The notes under the pieces: generated by a model
What the model saw: only the letters and a program-made list of their open reading frames with translations
Databases searched by the model: none
What the model was told of the DNA's origin: nothing
Made by a program: the position numbers and the translations under genes
Shown here: positions 25,605-38,399 of the stretch, in pieces
Layout of the letters: every line of letters begins with the position of its first letter
Numbering within the stretch: position 1 is the first letter of the stretch
Origin: Ailurus styani
Lineage: Eukaryota; Chordata; Mammalia; Carnivora; Ailuridae
Assembly: GCA_002007465.1 (NCBI GenBank)
Contig: LNAC01000065.1
Location: forward strand, 5,630,990-5,694,989
DNA: 64,000 nt
Reading direction: 5' to 3'

Positions 25605-25740
25605 TCCTAATATTGTCTTTGCAAATGGAGAAATGAAGACGCACTGGAGAGAAGTGGTTTGTCCAAGTTCACATTGGTAGTACATGGCAGGACAGAAAAC
25701 CAGGTCTCTGTTCTTTTCTCTCTAGGTCAGTAGTTTCCCC
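25605..25740 (-). repeat. MIR fragment
   Basis: 'gtttgtccaagttcacattg' with a flanking 'gcaaatggagaaatgaag' core. Confidence 0.6.
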
Positions 25741-26053
25741 AACATGCTACTGCTTCTCAAACTTCCCTGCTACAAAACTGCTTTGGAGGCTAGAGGCAAG
25801 CATGTACTCATCCCCTGTTCCCACACTAAGGAGATCAAGGGCACAGGCCTAAGCAGCCAGCAGAGAAAATGGGGGTTCATATTGACCCCTTTCCATGCTC
25901 TGTGTCTTATTTCAATGGATAACATTTAAAACTACTTGTCATTGAATAAAACACATTCTGGTAAAATGAACCATGTTTATCCTGTGTTTTTTTCAAGGCA
26001 TGGGAATAAATGTGGTCTCACGGTCCAATGTAAGGAGTCTGGTGCTAGGAATG

Positions 26054-26062
26054 GTGTGTGTG

Positions 26063-26097
<35 letters not shown>
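26054..26097 (+). repeat. (TG)n microsatellite with one interruption
   Basis: A TG run broken once by CG. It explains the cysteine/valine-repeat frames here. Confidence 0.97.
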
Positions 26098-26689
26098 CTT
26101 TTCAGGGGCAGTGAGGGTGATAGAGAGAGTTGTAAACCCCCTCAACCTCTTAGAAGGGATAAGTTATATTAGCCATGTGGTGGGACATTTATCAAAAGTA
26201 TCTGAAATTGTATAAATTGTAAAACAGAAATCATAGGTTTCTTATTGTGATCGTATAAAAATAATAGTTTAGTCATGATGGAGATTTATTTAAGTAAAAA
26301 TACAGAGTCTCTTTTGGAGTCATTGGCCAGCCACCTGGGAAGAAAAACAACTGCAATATAATAAATATCCATTTGTGCTTCTTACTCTGTAAACATTTTA
26401 AAACCACAGATTTTGGAATTAGATAATGATCTAAGTATATGAATGTTTTTTTTCTTATGTTGTTCTTTCCATAGCAATATTGTTGGCTCAAAAAATATTT
26501 TACCTATACAGTTGAATTTTGAGGGCAAATATTTACATTTTGAGAGTTGGTCACACTGTGTTTTCACTCCATCAACAGAGTCAGTCCGGGGTTGATTGCA
26601 TTCTGAGTCCAGTGACCATTCATGAGTTAGATATTGATGGTCTTGCTCTGGACATACTGAGGAGGCTGCCCAGAGAGAGGCAGCTGAGC

Positions 26690-26840
26690 ACGTGGGAAGC
26701 AGCCTGAATTAGGAGTCAGAGGGGCCAGGCTCTCATCGGAACTTAGCCTCTGCATGGACTTAGTTTGGGCAAACTAATTCCTGTCACTGGACCTCAGTTC
26801 TCAAATCTTTAAAAAGAACATGATGAATATTTGATGATAT
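26690..26840 (+). repeat. MIR
   Basis: 'aattaggagtcagaggggcc' and 'cactggacctcagttctca'. Confidence 0.75.
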
Positions 26841-26954
26841 ACCCACAGGTTCTCTCACATCTCTGGCATTCTTTGATGTCCTGTTGTTTTTAATTCTTTG
26901 GGTGCTATCATGGCAGAGGAGAAAGACGTGCATCACAGTCACCCCGTGTCTTAC

Positions 26955-26989
26955 CTTCTATTGAAGCCAGTTGTTTCGATATTGAAATG
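26955..26989 (-). CDS. SNTN: SNTN coding exon 2 (35-bp microexon)
   Basis: A 35-base exon encoding ISISKQLASIE, with one base of the codon before and one of the codon after. It is flanked by an acceptor ending GGCAG and by the strong donor gtaaga. It is too short to stand out as an open frame and was found by looking for the expected sentan segment ISISKQLAS. The phases fit exon 1 (2+1) and exon 3 (1+2). Confidence 0.88.
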
Positions 26990-27064
26990 CTGCCAACAAA
27001 ATGAAAGAAACATAATGATTTTGGAGTGTGGGTATTCATCTCTGCATCTAAAGTAGAGCAATAC

Positions 27065-27290
27065 AGGGACATCTGACTGACTCAGTTTTTTTAGGTGGGA
27101 CTTTTGATCTTGGCTCAGGTCATGATCTCAGGGTCATGAGCCTGAGCCCCATGTTGGCCACCATGCTCAGTGCGGAGTCAGCTTGGGATTCTCTGTCTCC
27201 CTCTCCCTCTGCCCCGCTGCCCCTCTCCCTGCTCACACATGCTATTAGTTAGATAATCAACTAATTAAAAAATCTTTTAAAAAATAAAAT
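27065..27290 (+). mobile_element. SINEC, old
   Basis: Sense SINE with a diverged head ('gggacatctgactgactcag'), 'gctcaggtcatgatctcagg' and an A-rich tail. Confidence 0.88.
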
Positions 27291-27684
27291 AAAGCAACAC
27301 AATGATTTAAAAATTATTTTCAGTAAACCTTCAGCAAACCTTCTAATGGAATATCATTTTTCTTTCAAACCCCTTTTTCTCCTTGCCATGTAGGAAAGTA
27401 GTGCTCAAGCGCATCTAACCCACACATCCTAAGCTTTCTTGCATTTATGTCATTACAGGACCAAAGTCCCTCCAATGGAAAAGGAGTAGAAAAGTGTGGT
27501 CACCTTCCATGTAAGCTTTTCTCTGTTCTTTCCCATTTCCACCTGACTAATATAGAAATTATCCAGGACACTTTGGAAGCCACATGTTAAAACCACAAGC
27601 ATCACCATCCTTTGGTCCCTACATGGTTACATGGAGTAAATCTGCCACAGTCCTGGAACCCTGATTTGATTGTCACACACAAAA

Positions 27685-27770
27685 GTAAAAACAACAACAA
27701 AAACAACCAAACCAAACCAAACCAAACCAACCAACCAAACAAAAAACACAAAAAACAAAAAACCCCAAAA
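27685..27770 (+). repeat. AACC/AACA-rich simple repeat
   Basis: Reiterated aacca and aaca units within an A-rich tract. Confidence 0.9.
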
Positions 27771-28293
27771 ACTTCTTGTATCTTAAAACACTAAGGATTT
27801 GAAGTTTATTTATTTGTTCCAGTAGCTTAGCCTACCTAAGAATCTAGATACTGAGCTGGGGCTGGGGAGGCATCAGTGACTGATAGAGACATGTTCCTGC
27901 ATTCTTGGGGGTTTAAAGTCTATTGCAGCAAACAGATTTTAAAGAGGCAATTCAATACAGAGCAATGGCATGGTCAGATTTGCATTTGGAGGAGTTATTT
28001 CACCTGATATATCAGAAAGAGATTGGACAAGGGGCCAGATGGGAGGTAGGAAGATGTCTCTTGCTCCCTTACAAACTACAGCTCAAAGCTTGCTTGATAC
28101 TTCAACCTACAATGGCTGGAATAGTTTTTGAGAAAGCCAATAAGAACAGTAGTACTTGGCTACATCTTTGACAATTCCTTAAAGGGAACTTTTGGGTTCA
28201 AGGTCTGGAATTGGCATTAACTAATCAAAACCTCATCACCTGGGGGGTGTCAATTTTCTTATTTGTGAAATTAGGAAGTTGAACTCTATAGTA

Positions 28294-28502
28294 TTTTTAA
28301 GGATTATATTTATTTTTATTTGAGCAAAAGAGAGAGCAGGGGATGGGGCAGAGGGAGAGGGAGAGAGAGTCCCAAGCAGACTCCATGCTGAGTGTGGGGC
28401 TCCATGCAGGGCTCCATGCAGGGCTTGGTCTTACAACCCTGAGATCACCTGATCTGAAACTAAACATTGGTTGCTTAACCAACTGCACCACCCAGGCATC
28501 CC
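28294..28502 (-). mobile_element. SINEC with a small internal duplication
   Basis: Antisense SINE. The segment gggctccatgca is repeated in tandem near 28397-28425. The head ends 'gcaccacccaggcatccc'. Confidence 0.9.
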
Positions 28503-28589
28503 AAGGACGCCATGGTATTTTAGAACTTTTATGGTCTTCTTGGTGAGTTCCCCTGGATTTCCTAGAAACTCTGCACCATTATTATTTTT

Positions 28590-28840
28590 TTATATAATGT
28601 GGTACCTTTTCACTTTCTATACAGTGCACCTGCATCATGGCTTGTGTTACTTCCTTCTTCTTCTTCTTCTTCTTCTTTTTTTTTTTTTTTGCCTGTGTTA
28701 TATTCTATTTCCATAATCTCCATTAGTCTGTGAGGCCTTTGAGAGCATGAGCTATGCAATTTATCCGAAAACCTTCCACCCCCTACCTAGTAGAGTACTA
28801 CCTAGCACTTGGTAAGTGTTCAAGAAAGTTTTTTGAACTA
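28590..28840 (+). repeat. L2 3' tail interrupted by (TTC)n and poly(T)
   Basis: 'gtctgtgaggcctttgagag' and 'ctagcacttggtaagtgttc' are L2. The (TTC)n/T tract is at 28651-28691. Confidence 0.7.
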
Positions 28841-29097
28841 CAATACATCTCCTAAAAAAATTACATGAGAAAGAATATTTTTAATTTATTAGCTATAATT
28901 TGACACATTTGAATGACATGAAACAGTTTTCCTCTGTCATGGATCGTCTGAAAAATTTGTGTACAGTTAAAAATCCTTGCTAATTTTGATTTACAAATGT
29001 TTCTAAAGAGGCAAAGATACTTGTGTTAATTTTATCATCATTTCAGTTTGCCATCAAAGCTGCCCATTTGTTCCCTTTGTTTCTCCAATTCAGCTTA

Positions 29098-29433
<336 letters not shown>

Positions 29434-29479
29434 AAGTTTTAGAAGAGCTTTTTTTTAGTGTTACTGTATGTGGACATTA

Positions 29480-29830
29480 AGCCACTCATGCATTCAACAG
29501 ATATTTGAGTCCCTGCTCTAGGCCAGGCACTCTACAAGGTGCTGGAGACACAACAGTGAGCAAAATCAGAAATGGGCCCAGATCACAGACAGTTTAGTGG
29601 GAAAGACAGATATTAATCAAGTGATCACATGAAAAAGCCACACCCATGAATAGTACCAGGCAAGGGGATGCTATGAGATTGGTGTCAGTCAGCGGGGATC
29701 AGGGAGGCATCCCTGGGGAAGTGATGTTTGATAATGAGTAGGAGTTAAGTAGATGAAGGGCCAATGGAACCCCATCATGGGCAGAAGGAACAACTTGTAC
29801 TAATCTCGGGGACAGGAAGGAGCGTGGTGA
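29480..29830. repeat. Old interspersed repeat, family not assigned
   Basis: 'ttcaacagatatttgagtcc', 'ggccaggcactctacaaggt', then 'gggaggcatccctggggaag'. This ordered chain recurs at 39700-40150 and 40413-40580. Confidence 0.75.
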
Positions 29831-29979
29831 CCAGAAGGGACTGAAGGAAATGTTGGACCAGAGAGGTTGATGGGGAGCGAAGCTTCGCCTGAGGAGGAAG
29901 AGAGGGCATGCTGAATAAGACCATGCAAAAAGCTTGTAGGTCACAGTAGAGGATTTTCACTCTACGTCAAAAGATAGAT

Positions 29980-30176
29980 GGGGCGCCTGGGAGGCTCAGT
30001 TGGTTAAGTGGCTGCCTTCAGCTCAGGTCATGATCCCAGGATCCTGAGATTGAGTCCTGCATCGGGCTCCCTGCTAGGCAGAGAGCCTGCTTCTCTCTCT
30101 CCCTCTGTCTGCCACTCTGCCTACTTGCACTCTCTATCTCTCTGTCAAATAAATAAAAATCTTGAAAAAAAAAAAA
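29980..30176 (+). mobile_element. SINEC between SNTN and the SMCO3-like gene
   Basis: Sense SINE ('ggggcgcctgggaggctcag', 'ctctgcctacttgcactctc') with an A12 tail. The flanks aaaagatagat and aaaagaatagag are a near-matching target-site duplication. Confidence 0.95.
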
Positions 30177-30352
30177 GAATAGAGTCTATAAAGCGGACAG
30201 GCAGAGGGACCCAGCAGAGACCTACAAAGGCTGCAAGTCATCACATTCCATGGAAACATCCAGATGAAACCAAATGAAAAAGCCCTTTAACCATATCCTA
30301 AACAACTGCTGGGGCTACCGAACTCAGAAACACAGCAAGAGATTATATTTGA

Positions 30353-31033
<681 letters not shown>

Positions 31034-32280
31034 ACGGCCACGGTGCCCCTGGAATATTTTTCTACTACTCAATAATAGTGTTTTGCTTCTTTGATTAGGT
31101 TCATTTTCTATAAGTTTCCAATATGGACGGAAATATAGTTAACAAGTTGGAAAGGTGGTTTAAGAGATGCTAAAACTAGAGGACTCCAGAGTTTTGTACC
31201 AACAAGAAATGCCTCCATCAGTTGGTGCTAGACCCTGAGAGGTAAAAGATATATCCCAGGATACCTTCTTACCCTGCTCTATGAGATCAACATTATGTTA
31301 AATGCTTTTGTAGAAGAGTAGGTATAGAGGTTACCTCTTCCTTTTCTAATTCCCCAAATTCTTAAAATTTACACCGAATGAAGAATAACTTTTATTTCTA
31401 TCACTAGCTTCAGACATCATTTTGTTCTAAGGGGATGTACTTGGTAAATTCTGCCTAGACACAAACTGTGGACCTTTGAATAAAAAAGAAACACTACCAT
31501 AATTTTGACCTTCAGCTTAAGTCCAATTTTCAATAAACTAGAAGAGACTGAAGTATGGGTTGTAACAATTTACTTCAATGATCAAAGGACACAATGGTTC
31601 TGTAACTTCCACTAATTACACCCTATAAACGCGAGTGGATTTTTAAAATATAAAAGTTAAAACTGAAAAAATAAAGGTTCTGTTTCTATAATTGCAATCA
31701 ACCCTGACCAACTGTGGTGTGATGGTTAAAAATCCCTCATGTGAATGTTTGAACACTCTGGAGCATTTAAAAAAACAAACATGCAAATCCCAGTTACATG
31801 TGCATAAAATACATTTGGGATGCAAGGGAGGAAGTTGTTACTCTTTTAAGAATTTGTCATTTAAAGGAGAGTCATAATTTATTACCTCGAGGGTTTTCAG
31901 AAAAATGAAATTTCATTTTCTACACTAGCAGAATGGAGGAAGCTGTCTTTGCTACATAGAACTGTAGGTGCCCCATTTCATTAATTACCTGATTTCAGAA
32001 AAATCCAGAGGCTAAGGAGGCCTAACAGTTCAGTTAATTCTGCAGACAGTGTTTTCTAAATCTTTCACCAACTAATAACTCCCCACTGTTACTCTTTAAG
32101 TTCTGCTTACATCTTCGTTAATAAGTTGCTGATGTAAGAATGTGTTTGTTATAATTGATTCTTGAAACTAAGTACAAGAAATGTGTTAAAATTTTAAAAG
32201 CTCAGCATGGCTCAAAAATTAAAAAGCTAGATGAAAAGTCTCTAGTTTTTCAAAACATTTAAAAAAAATCTCTCAGTCAG
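31034..32280. other. Sequence downstream of the SMCO3-like frame
   Basis: AT-rich. It probably includes the 3'UTR-like part of the copy. Candidate AATAAA signals lie near 31482 and 31671. No sharp poly(A) tail or matching target-site duplication marks its end. Confidence 0.45.
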
Positions 32281-32284
32281 TCTG

Positions 32285-32530
32285 ACCCTTTGGCAATATG
32301 AGGGTGGCACAGGAGTGTAATGAGGCAGGCATAGGTTTGCGGAGAGGAAAGGCATATGGCCGGCAGGGGTTTGAGAACTGATGCCACATGGACTCAGGGG
32401 TCCGAGCACAAGACCCCTCCACACAGGAGCAGCCCCGGGGCTCTTGCATGTCCGCTCTGCAGGCTGATGGAGCGCACGCCCAGCACGCTGCTGATGGTGC
32501 TGAGGTTTGGTCAACTATTTGAGCAAGAAA
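32285..32530. other. GC-rich segment of unknown nature
   Basis: Clearly richer in GC and CpG than both flanks (for example gatggagcgcacgcccagca). Several frames stay open for about 90 codons on both strands, as expected from composition. No protein was recognised. Confidence 0.5.
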
Positions 32531-32989
32531 AAGTGTCATCAGAGGAGAGGTTTTTGGTCACAGAGTGGCTCTCACACCTTGGTTCCCTGCCCTGCTACTT
32601 ACTCTGCCAATCTTAAATAGCAGATCCTAGGAGTGAGGTTCTAAGAGACTTGCCTTTAACCATTTGATGTGCACTTCTTTCTGGTGCTAGGTCACTGGGG
32701 GTTCTGGAAGCTCGGCGGCTCCATGAATTACATTTTGGGGAGCCTCAGAATCTCTTAATTATGTAAAAATGTTTATGTACATGTGCATTTTCCTGGCTGA
32801 AAGGACTCCTAGATTTCCTAAGTGTTTTATAATCACCCTGAGAGGCGCTGCTGTCAGCAAATTTGATGTTTGCTCATGATGTTGCCTTTTTGAAAAGAAC
32901 CACCAGCCTCACCCCACCAAGAACGGTGTGTGCGGAAGCAGAGTTTCTCACTCAGTTAATGTGATGGTGAAAACATGTGTTTGGAGTAC

Positions 32990-33200
32990 CTGGTGGTGTG
33001 CTAGGTATTTGATAAATATTTCCTTTTCTCCTCAACCACTAGACATGGAATTGCCATCATTTACAAATGGCAAAATGGAAGCTTGGAGGTGTTAAATGAC
33101 TTGTTCAAAACCCTATAGCCAATAAACGAGTGAGCCTAGATTCAAACCTGAGCCTGTGCGGTCTCAAGCTTAATGCTCTTTTTAATTACATCCTGTTGCC
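32990..33200 (-). repeat. MIR
   Basis: 'catcatttacaaatggcaaa' and 'tagattcaaacctgagcctg'. Confidence 0.8.
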
Positions 33201-33249
33201 TCTCGCTGCACTATTTGATCATTGAAATTGGAATGGTGGTTCTTGTTTC

Positions 33250-33430
33250 CTCAGCTGACACCCCACTCTCTATATATCCTACAAGAAATCTTACTAGAAT
33301 GTTCTAGCCCAAATTAGCCTCTCTTTTCTATTTCTCCAAAGCACATTTTACCTCTATTCTAACACTTGTGATCATCTGCTTTGAATGTGTAATTAGTCAT
33401 GGTTTATCTTTTCTCCTCACTAGAGGGTGA
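33250..33430 (+). repeat. Probable L2 fragment
   Basis: A pyrimidine-rich L2-like stretch ending 'ttctcctcactagagggtg'. Confidence 0.5.
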
Positions 33431-33670
33431 ATATCATCATCATCAATAGCATTGATTTAAAACTTCCTAAGTGCGGGACACAGCGCTATGCACTTTTCAC
33501 GCAGTTCTTAGAAAGCTCTTTTGGTGGCCCTATTCTTGTCATTTGCATTGTGCAGATGCCTTACACAGCTGAGGAGATCAGGGCCTGCCCAGGTGCACAG
33601 GCTGAGTATGATTTGGGATTCAGGCACAAATCTTTCTGACTCAGGAATCAGGCTCTCAACCACTATCTCG
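33430..33670 (-). repeat. MIR
   Basis: 'ctaagtgcgggacacagcgc', 'acagctgaggagatcagggc' and 'tcaggctctcaaccactatc'. Confidence 0.7.
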
Positions 33671-33999
33671 TCGGCAGGTACTACATCTTCCTTAACTTTG
33701 TATCTGCTTCTCAGGCTCTAGCATCCTGTTCAGGAAGTGTTTATGAAATTGGACATTTGTTGATTACTGTGTGACCCAGAATCTAGGATGTGACCTACAT
33801 GAGGGAAAGTCGGGCATATATGTGGTCCTGGGAGATGCGGAGTGTCCAGTGTTCCCTCCCTGCTCTCAGGGGAACCTGAGGATGAGATGGAATCCCCAAG
33901 AAGAGGGTGTCATGCCTGTTAAGGGAAGAGATGACAGGGAGGAAGGTACGTTTTGCCCACAGTAGAGCCTCAAAAACTCTTCATTTGAATACAGTACAG

Positions 34000-34375
34000 T
34001 TTAGGAATCTGGGTATCTGGGTTGTTTCCATTTTGGGACCATTATGAATAAAGCTGCTATGAACATTTTTCTATGAGTATTTTTGTGTACCTATGCACTC
34101 ATTTATCTCTCGGATGTATATCTAGGAATAGAGTTGCTCGGTCATAGAATAAATTATGTTTCATTTTCTTGGATACTGCCAAATACTTTTCCAAAAAAGA
34201 TGGCTCCATTTTACTCTTCTACCAATAATACATGAGTTCCGGTTTTGCTATATCCTCCCCAACACTTGGCATTGCCAGCCTTTTTAAAGTTTTATTCATT
34301 CTGATATCACAATGAGGTTTTAATTTTCATTCCCTTGGTGAATAATGGTTTTGAGTGCCTTTTCATGCTTGCTGG
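34000..34375 (-). mobile_element. L1 3'UTR segment, inverted part
   Basis: Antisense L1: 'aataaagctgctatgaacat', 'caaatacttttccaaaaaag', 'ggttttaattttcattccct'. It is the upstream part of an L1 3' region, in the opposite orientation to the adjoining segment. Confidence 0.88.
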
Positions 34376-34740
34376 CTGTTTGGTTACACTCTTTGAAATA
34401 CAACTCAACAATAAAAAAGAACAAACTACAAATACACACAAAAACATGAGTAAACTTCCAAACCACATGTTGAATAAAGCAGCCAGATGCAATAAAGGGG
34501 TACATAGGCTGTATGATTCCATTTATATGAAGTTCAATAGCAAGGAAAACTAATATCAGGTCACAGAAGTGAGAAGAGTGGTTACCCTTTGGAAGAGAGA
34601 GTGATTAGGAAGCAGAGGGGGACTTTTGTAGATAATGAAAATGTTTTATATCTTGACTTGGGAGGTGGTCCCATGGGTATATACATACATAAAAATGTCT
34701 TACTTCATAAACTCTATTAAAACCTCTGTCAAATGAATTC
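34376..34740 (+). mobile_element. L1 3'UTR segment, sense part
   Basis: Sense L1 3' end: 'caacaataaaaaagaacaaa', 'ctgtatgattccatttatat', 'gaagagtggttaccctttgg'. It continues the element inverted at 34000-34375. Confidence 0.88.
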
Positions 34741-35454
34741 ACTTGAAGAATGAAGTTAAGGAAGCTCGGATCACCTCAGTTTGAGGCCACGATCAGGGAA
34801 GACAATGCCTGTCTTCCAGCACCTGTGGTTCCGCAACTGGGGGAAGAATGCTGCTCAGCTCATTGAGCTGCCAGTGCTCTAATCTCATCTTACCACCCTT
34901 CTTCCTTCCACAGGGCAAGAATATGCCTTAGGAAGTTCCTTCTCCAACTAAATATGTCTTTAATTCTATTTGTAAAGATGATCCTTTCCTTTCCATTGGG
35001 AACTTTATAGGAATAATTTAGTTTACTGAGTTCTTCAATTTTGTTTCCACAAACTCTGTTGAATAAACTAGAAAGATGGGCTCTGGGCATTGGGATAACT
35101 TGTATTGATTTTTTTTTCAAGGCCTAATCTAATTCTGTTATTCTGCAGTAAAAGGAGACCAGATACTTACTTTCTTTCTTGCTGAGACAGTATCTTATGT
35201 AGCCAGACAAGAACAATCTAACTTTTGGATGGTAGTGTTGGTGAAGTCACCGGCACTGGCCCTTCCCTGACATTTCCCCTTTTTCCTGATTGATCTTGCC
35301 AGAATGGAAAGCTGGTGCAAGTGACAATGAGACCAACAAATATAGTTAATCCTCTTTTGTTAACTGTGTTTATAGGCAAGAACATGGGGTAGTTATAAAA
35401 TATAAATTTTATACTCCATGTCTATAATCTCCATTCAACGAGTCTCTACTATGT

Positions 35455-36200
35455 TGTGGTTTTGTGCGATTTAAAAAAATGGTAAAATACACATAAAAAA
35501 TGTATCATCTTAATCATTTTTTAAGTGTACAGTAGCAGCAGTAAGTATATTCACACTCTTTTCTTGTACAAACATCCATGTCCAAAACTCTTTTCATTTT
35601 GCAGAATGAAACTCTTACTCATTAAAACAATACTTGCCCATATTTCCCTCTCCCAATTGTACTTACCTGCCATGTTTTGTTTATCCATAGGTGGACACTT
35701 GGGCTGCTTCTGCTTCCCGGCTATTGTGAACAATGCTGCTATGAATGTGGGGAGGCAAATATCCGTTTGAGCCCTTGCTTTCAATTCACATGAGTATATA
35801 CCCAGAAATTGCATTTTGGAGCATATGTTAATTCTATTTTTAATTTTCTGAGGACCTGCCATGCTGTTTTCCACAGAAGCTACACCATTTTACATTCCCA
35901 CCAACAGTGCAAAAGGTTTTCTATCTCTCCACACCCTTGCCAGTACTTAGTTCCTGTTTTGTTTTGTTTCTGCATTTTTGGTAGTAGCCATTCTAATGAG
36001 ATGGTACCTCATGGTGGTTTTAATTTGCATTTCCCTCTCATTAATGATATTGAGCATCCTTTCACATGCCTGTTGGTAATTTGTTTAGCTCTTTGGAGAA
36101 ATATCTATTGCAGTCCTTTACTTATTAAAAAAAAGTTATTGTTTAATTGTAGGAGTTCTTTATATATTCTATGAAAGTTGTGTTTTCTCATGTAATTTTC
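35455..36200 (-). mobile_element. L1 3' region, antisense
   Basis: 'gtgaacaatgctgctatgaa', 'ttttacattcccaccaacag', 'gagttctttatatattctat'. It runs on from an L1 3' end near 35460. Confidence 0.92.
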
Positions 36201-36223
36201 ATAATGATAGGGAATAGAGGTAT

Positions 36224-36350
36224 TAGTAGCTGGTTGGCTCATTTGGAGGAGTGTGCGACTCTTGATCTCAGGGTTTCCTTCTGAGCCCCATGTTGGGTGT
36301 AGAGATTACTTAAAAATAAAAACCTTTAAGTTAACAACAACAACAAAAAA
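36224..36350 (+). mobile_element. SINEC, short older form
   Basis: 'gctggttggctcatttggag', 'gagccccatgttgggtgtag', then 'acttaaaaataaaaacctt' and (AAC)n. It lacks the pyrimidine-rich middle. Confidence 0.88.
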
Positions 36351-36486
36351 GCTGAGGACCCTGCAATACACATAGAGAAGTGAACTGGCAGTTCATCTCC
36401 TAAATGAGTATTTATTGAGCACTCACCACAAGTCTGAAGCTATTAAAATCAGTGCAGATTCAATTGCAAAACAAAACTGACAAATA

Positions 36487-36639
36487 GGGCATCTGAGTGG
36501 CTCAGTCAGTTAAGTGTCTGCCTTTGGCTCAGGTCATGATCCCAGGGTCCTGCTCAATGGGGACTCTGCTTCTCCCCCTCCGTCTGCCCCTCCCCCCTGT
36601 TTATGCTCATTCTCTCTCTCTCTCTTTCCTCTCTCTCTA
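36487..36639 (+). mobile_element. SINEC lacking its A-rich tail
   Basis: 'gggcatctgagtggctcagt' through a (CT)n run. It stops in the CT tract and an internal piece is missing after 'cccagggtcctg'. Confidence 0.9.
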
Positions 36640-38180
36640 ATTTCTCTGTAATTGTGTTTCTCTGGAGTAGAGCAATCACTTTCTAAAAGTTGTCTGTCTT
36701 GCTAGGCTGTCTCTTTCCTATCCTTTTGGTTAGAGAGAACAAGCTTTTGTTGGGACTTCTTGTGTCTTTTGGTGTTTTGGGGTGGCTGGGAGTCTTCCCT
36801 GTCATGAACCCCAGGGAACTCGCTGCCTTGTTGTTTGAGTTCCGAGGTCCCTTGAAGATCTGTCTTCTTTTCTCCACCTTTAGACTTGTGTTTGTCTTAT
36901 GTGTCATGTCCAGGCTTTTTAGCTGTACTTAGCAGGAGGATTAGGGAAAATGTCTACTCTGCCTTTCCGGAAACAAAGTTCCTCTGCAGAGTTAGAAACA
37001 TTAGCTTATTTAAATACTTGCTATATATTCATGAACACGCCCAGGGAGCTTAGTGACTTGCTCCAGAGCCTATTCTCTGATCTGATAGCACGCAGCTGGT
37101 ATGACCTCACCATTGCTTGGCCCTCACACTACCCACATTCGTGGAACTCCGCTGCATTCCCGTTCCTACTTAATGCCTCCACAGACTGTGGAGTCAGGTA
37201 TTTGCTCATTTGTTGTTTATTTCTCTCTCTCTCTCTAATAAGTTTTATATCTACATTTTGCTGCTCTCTTTCTGCATGCCCATGCTGATGTGATCTCAGA
37301 GTGGTCTGCATTGGAATGTCTTGTCTTTATGATGATCCTTTCAGGTTACATCTTTCGTGCAACATCTGTACTTGTTGATTTGTTTTGTAATGAAAGAGTT
37401 CTTTGAGATTTGTTTTCCAGAAGCCAGCAGGCACAGGGCCCAAACCTGTTGACAAGGCAGAGAGTACCTCGTCAGGCCTTCCTTCTCTCTTTGGCTGGGC
37501 ATCAGCAACACCACTTGGAAAGACTGCGGCTTTGTCATGGGCCTACCCACTGGAGCTGCCAGCAGGTGGCCTGAAGCATTTTGCCCCCTGTCTTATGTAG
37601 TGGGAATGAAATTTCTGAATATGCATGTTGGACATTTGATTGGTCTGGGCTTAAATGACCCTACAGTGTAATGAGGGGAAGAGCAAGAACCTTCAATTTT
37701 CCATTGGTGACTTGTCATTATGCACACTTTACTGATGCTCATTTGGGAGGGAAGAACTGGTTCTGATGATCACTGGAGCAGTCTGGGGCCTTCTCATAAA
37801 TAAAACATGCCATCTAATTGCAGTGACGCAGCCAACACACGCATACATACAGAATCAATGCTCATTATCCCCTCAATTAACAGGGAAAATTAAACAAGAT
37901 TTTCGGCTTTGTTATTGTTAGTAATCCACTACCCGCTAAGAGGGTCTGGAAGTCTTTGGTTAATCCATGGCTTCTTAATTTAGGATTTTAATACCCACAG
38001 GGTGAACAAATCAGGCGAGAATGCTTAACTCCACAAAATATGCTTACAGCGATCTGGCTGAAAGACTGAAGGAATTGTTCATCCTGGCAAGGAAGCGCTC
38101 ACTTGCATTTCCCAAAATGGTAGCTTATGTGGGAAAAAGCTTGCTTTCAAAGTCATCTCAAAGTGTTTAACTATGTACTT
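36640..38180. other. Intergenic stretch, nothing firmly recognised
   Basis: Open frames of 75-112 codons occur on both strands at 36683-37288 without recognisable products. No named repeat was seen. Confidence 0.45.
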
Positions 38181-38395
38181 CAAACTTTTAATTTATTTTC
38201 AAATAAATAACACATTTCCATACTTTCAACCAAACACCTAAAAGGCATCCAGTAAAACACCTCCTTCCCATTCCTGTGCCCCATCTGCCCAGTTCTTTCT
38301 TCCCCCAGTAATAACCACCTGAATTTGAATTAGTTACAAAACTTGATTTTTTTTTTTTCTCAAGAGAATTCTATGCACAGTTTGCATAGAGAACC
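38180..38395 (-). repeat. Probable antisense L1 3'UTR-type fragment
   Basis: 'ctccttcccattcctgtgcc', 'cagtaataaccacctgaa' and 'gagaattctatgcacag' fit this type weakly. Confidence 0.4.
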
Positions 38396-38399
38396 GGGA

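Noticed and set aside
36683..37288. Open frames of 74-112 codons on both strands
   Set aside because: No protein family recognised and no splice or codon evidence; left as unassigned sequence.
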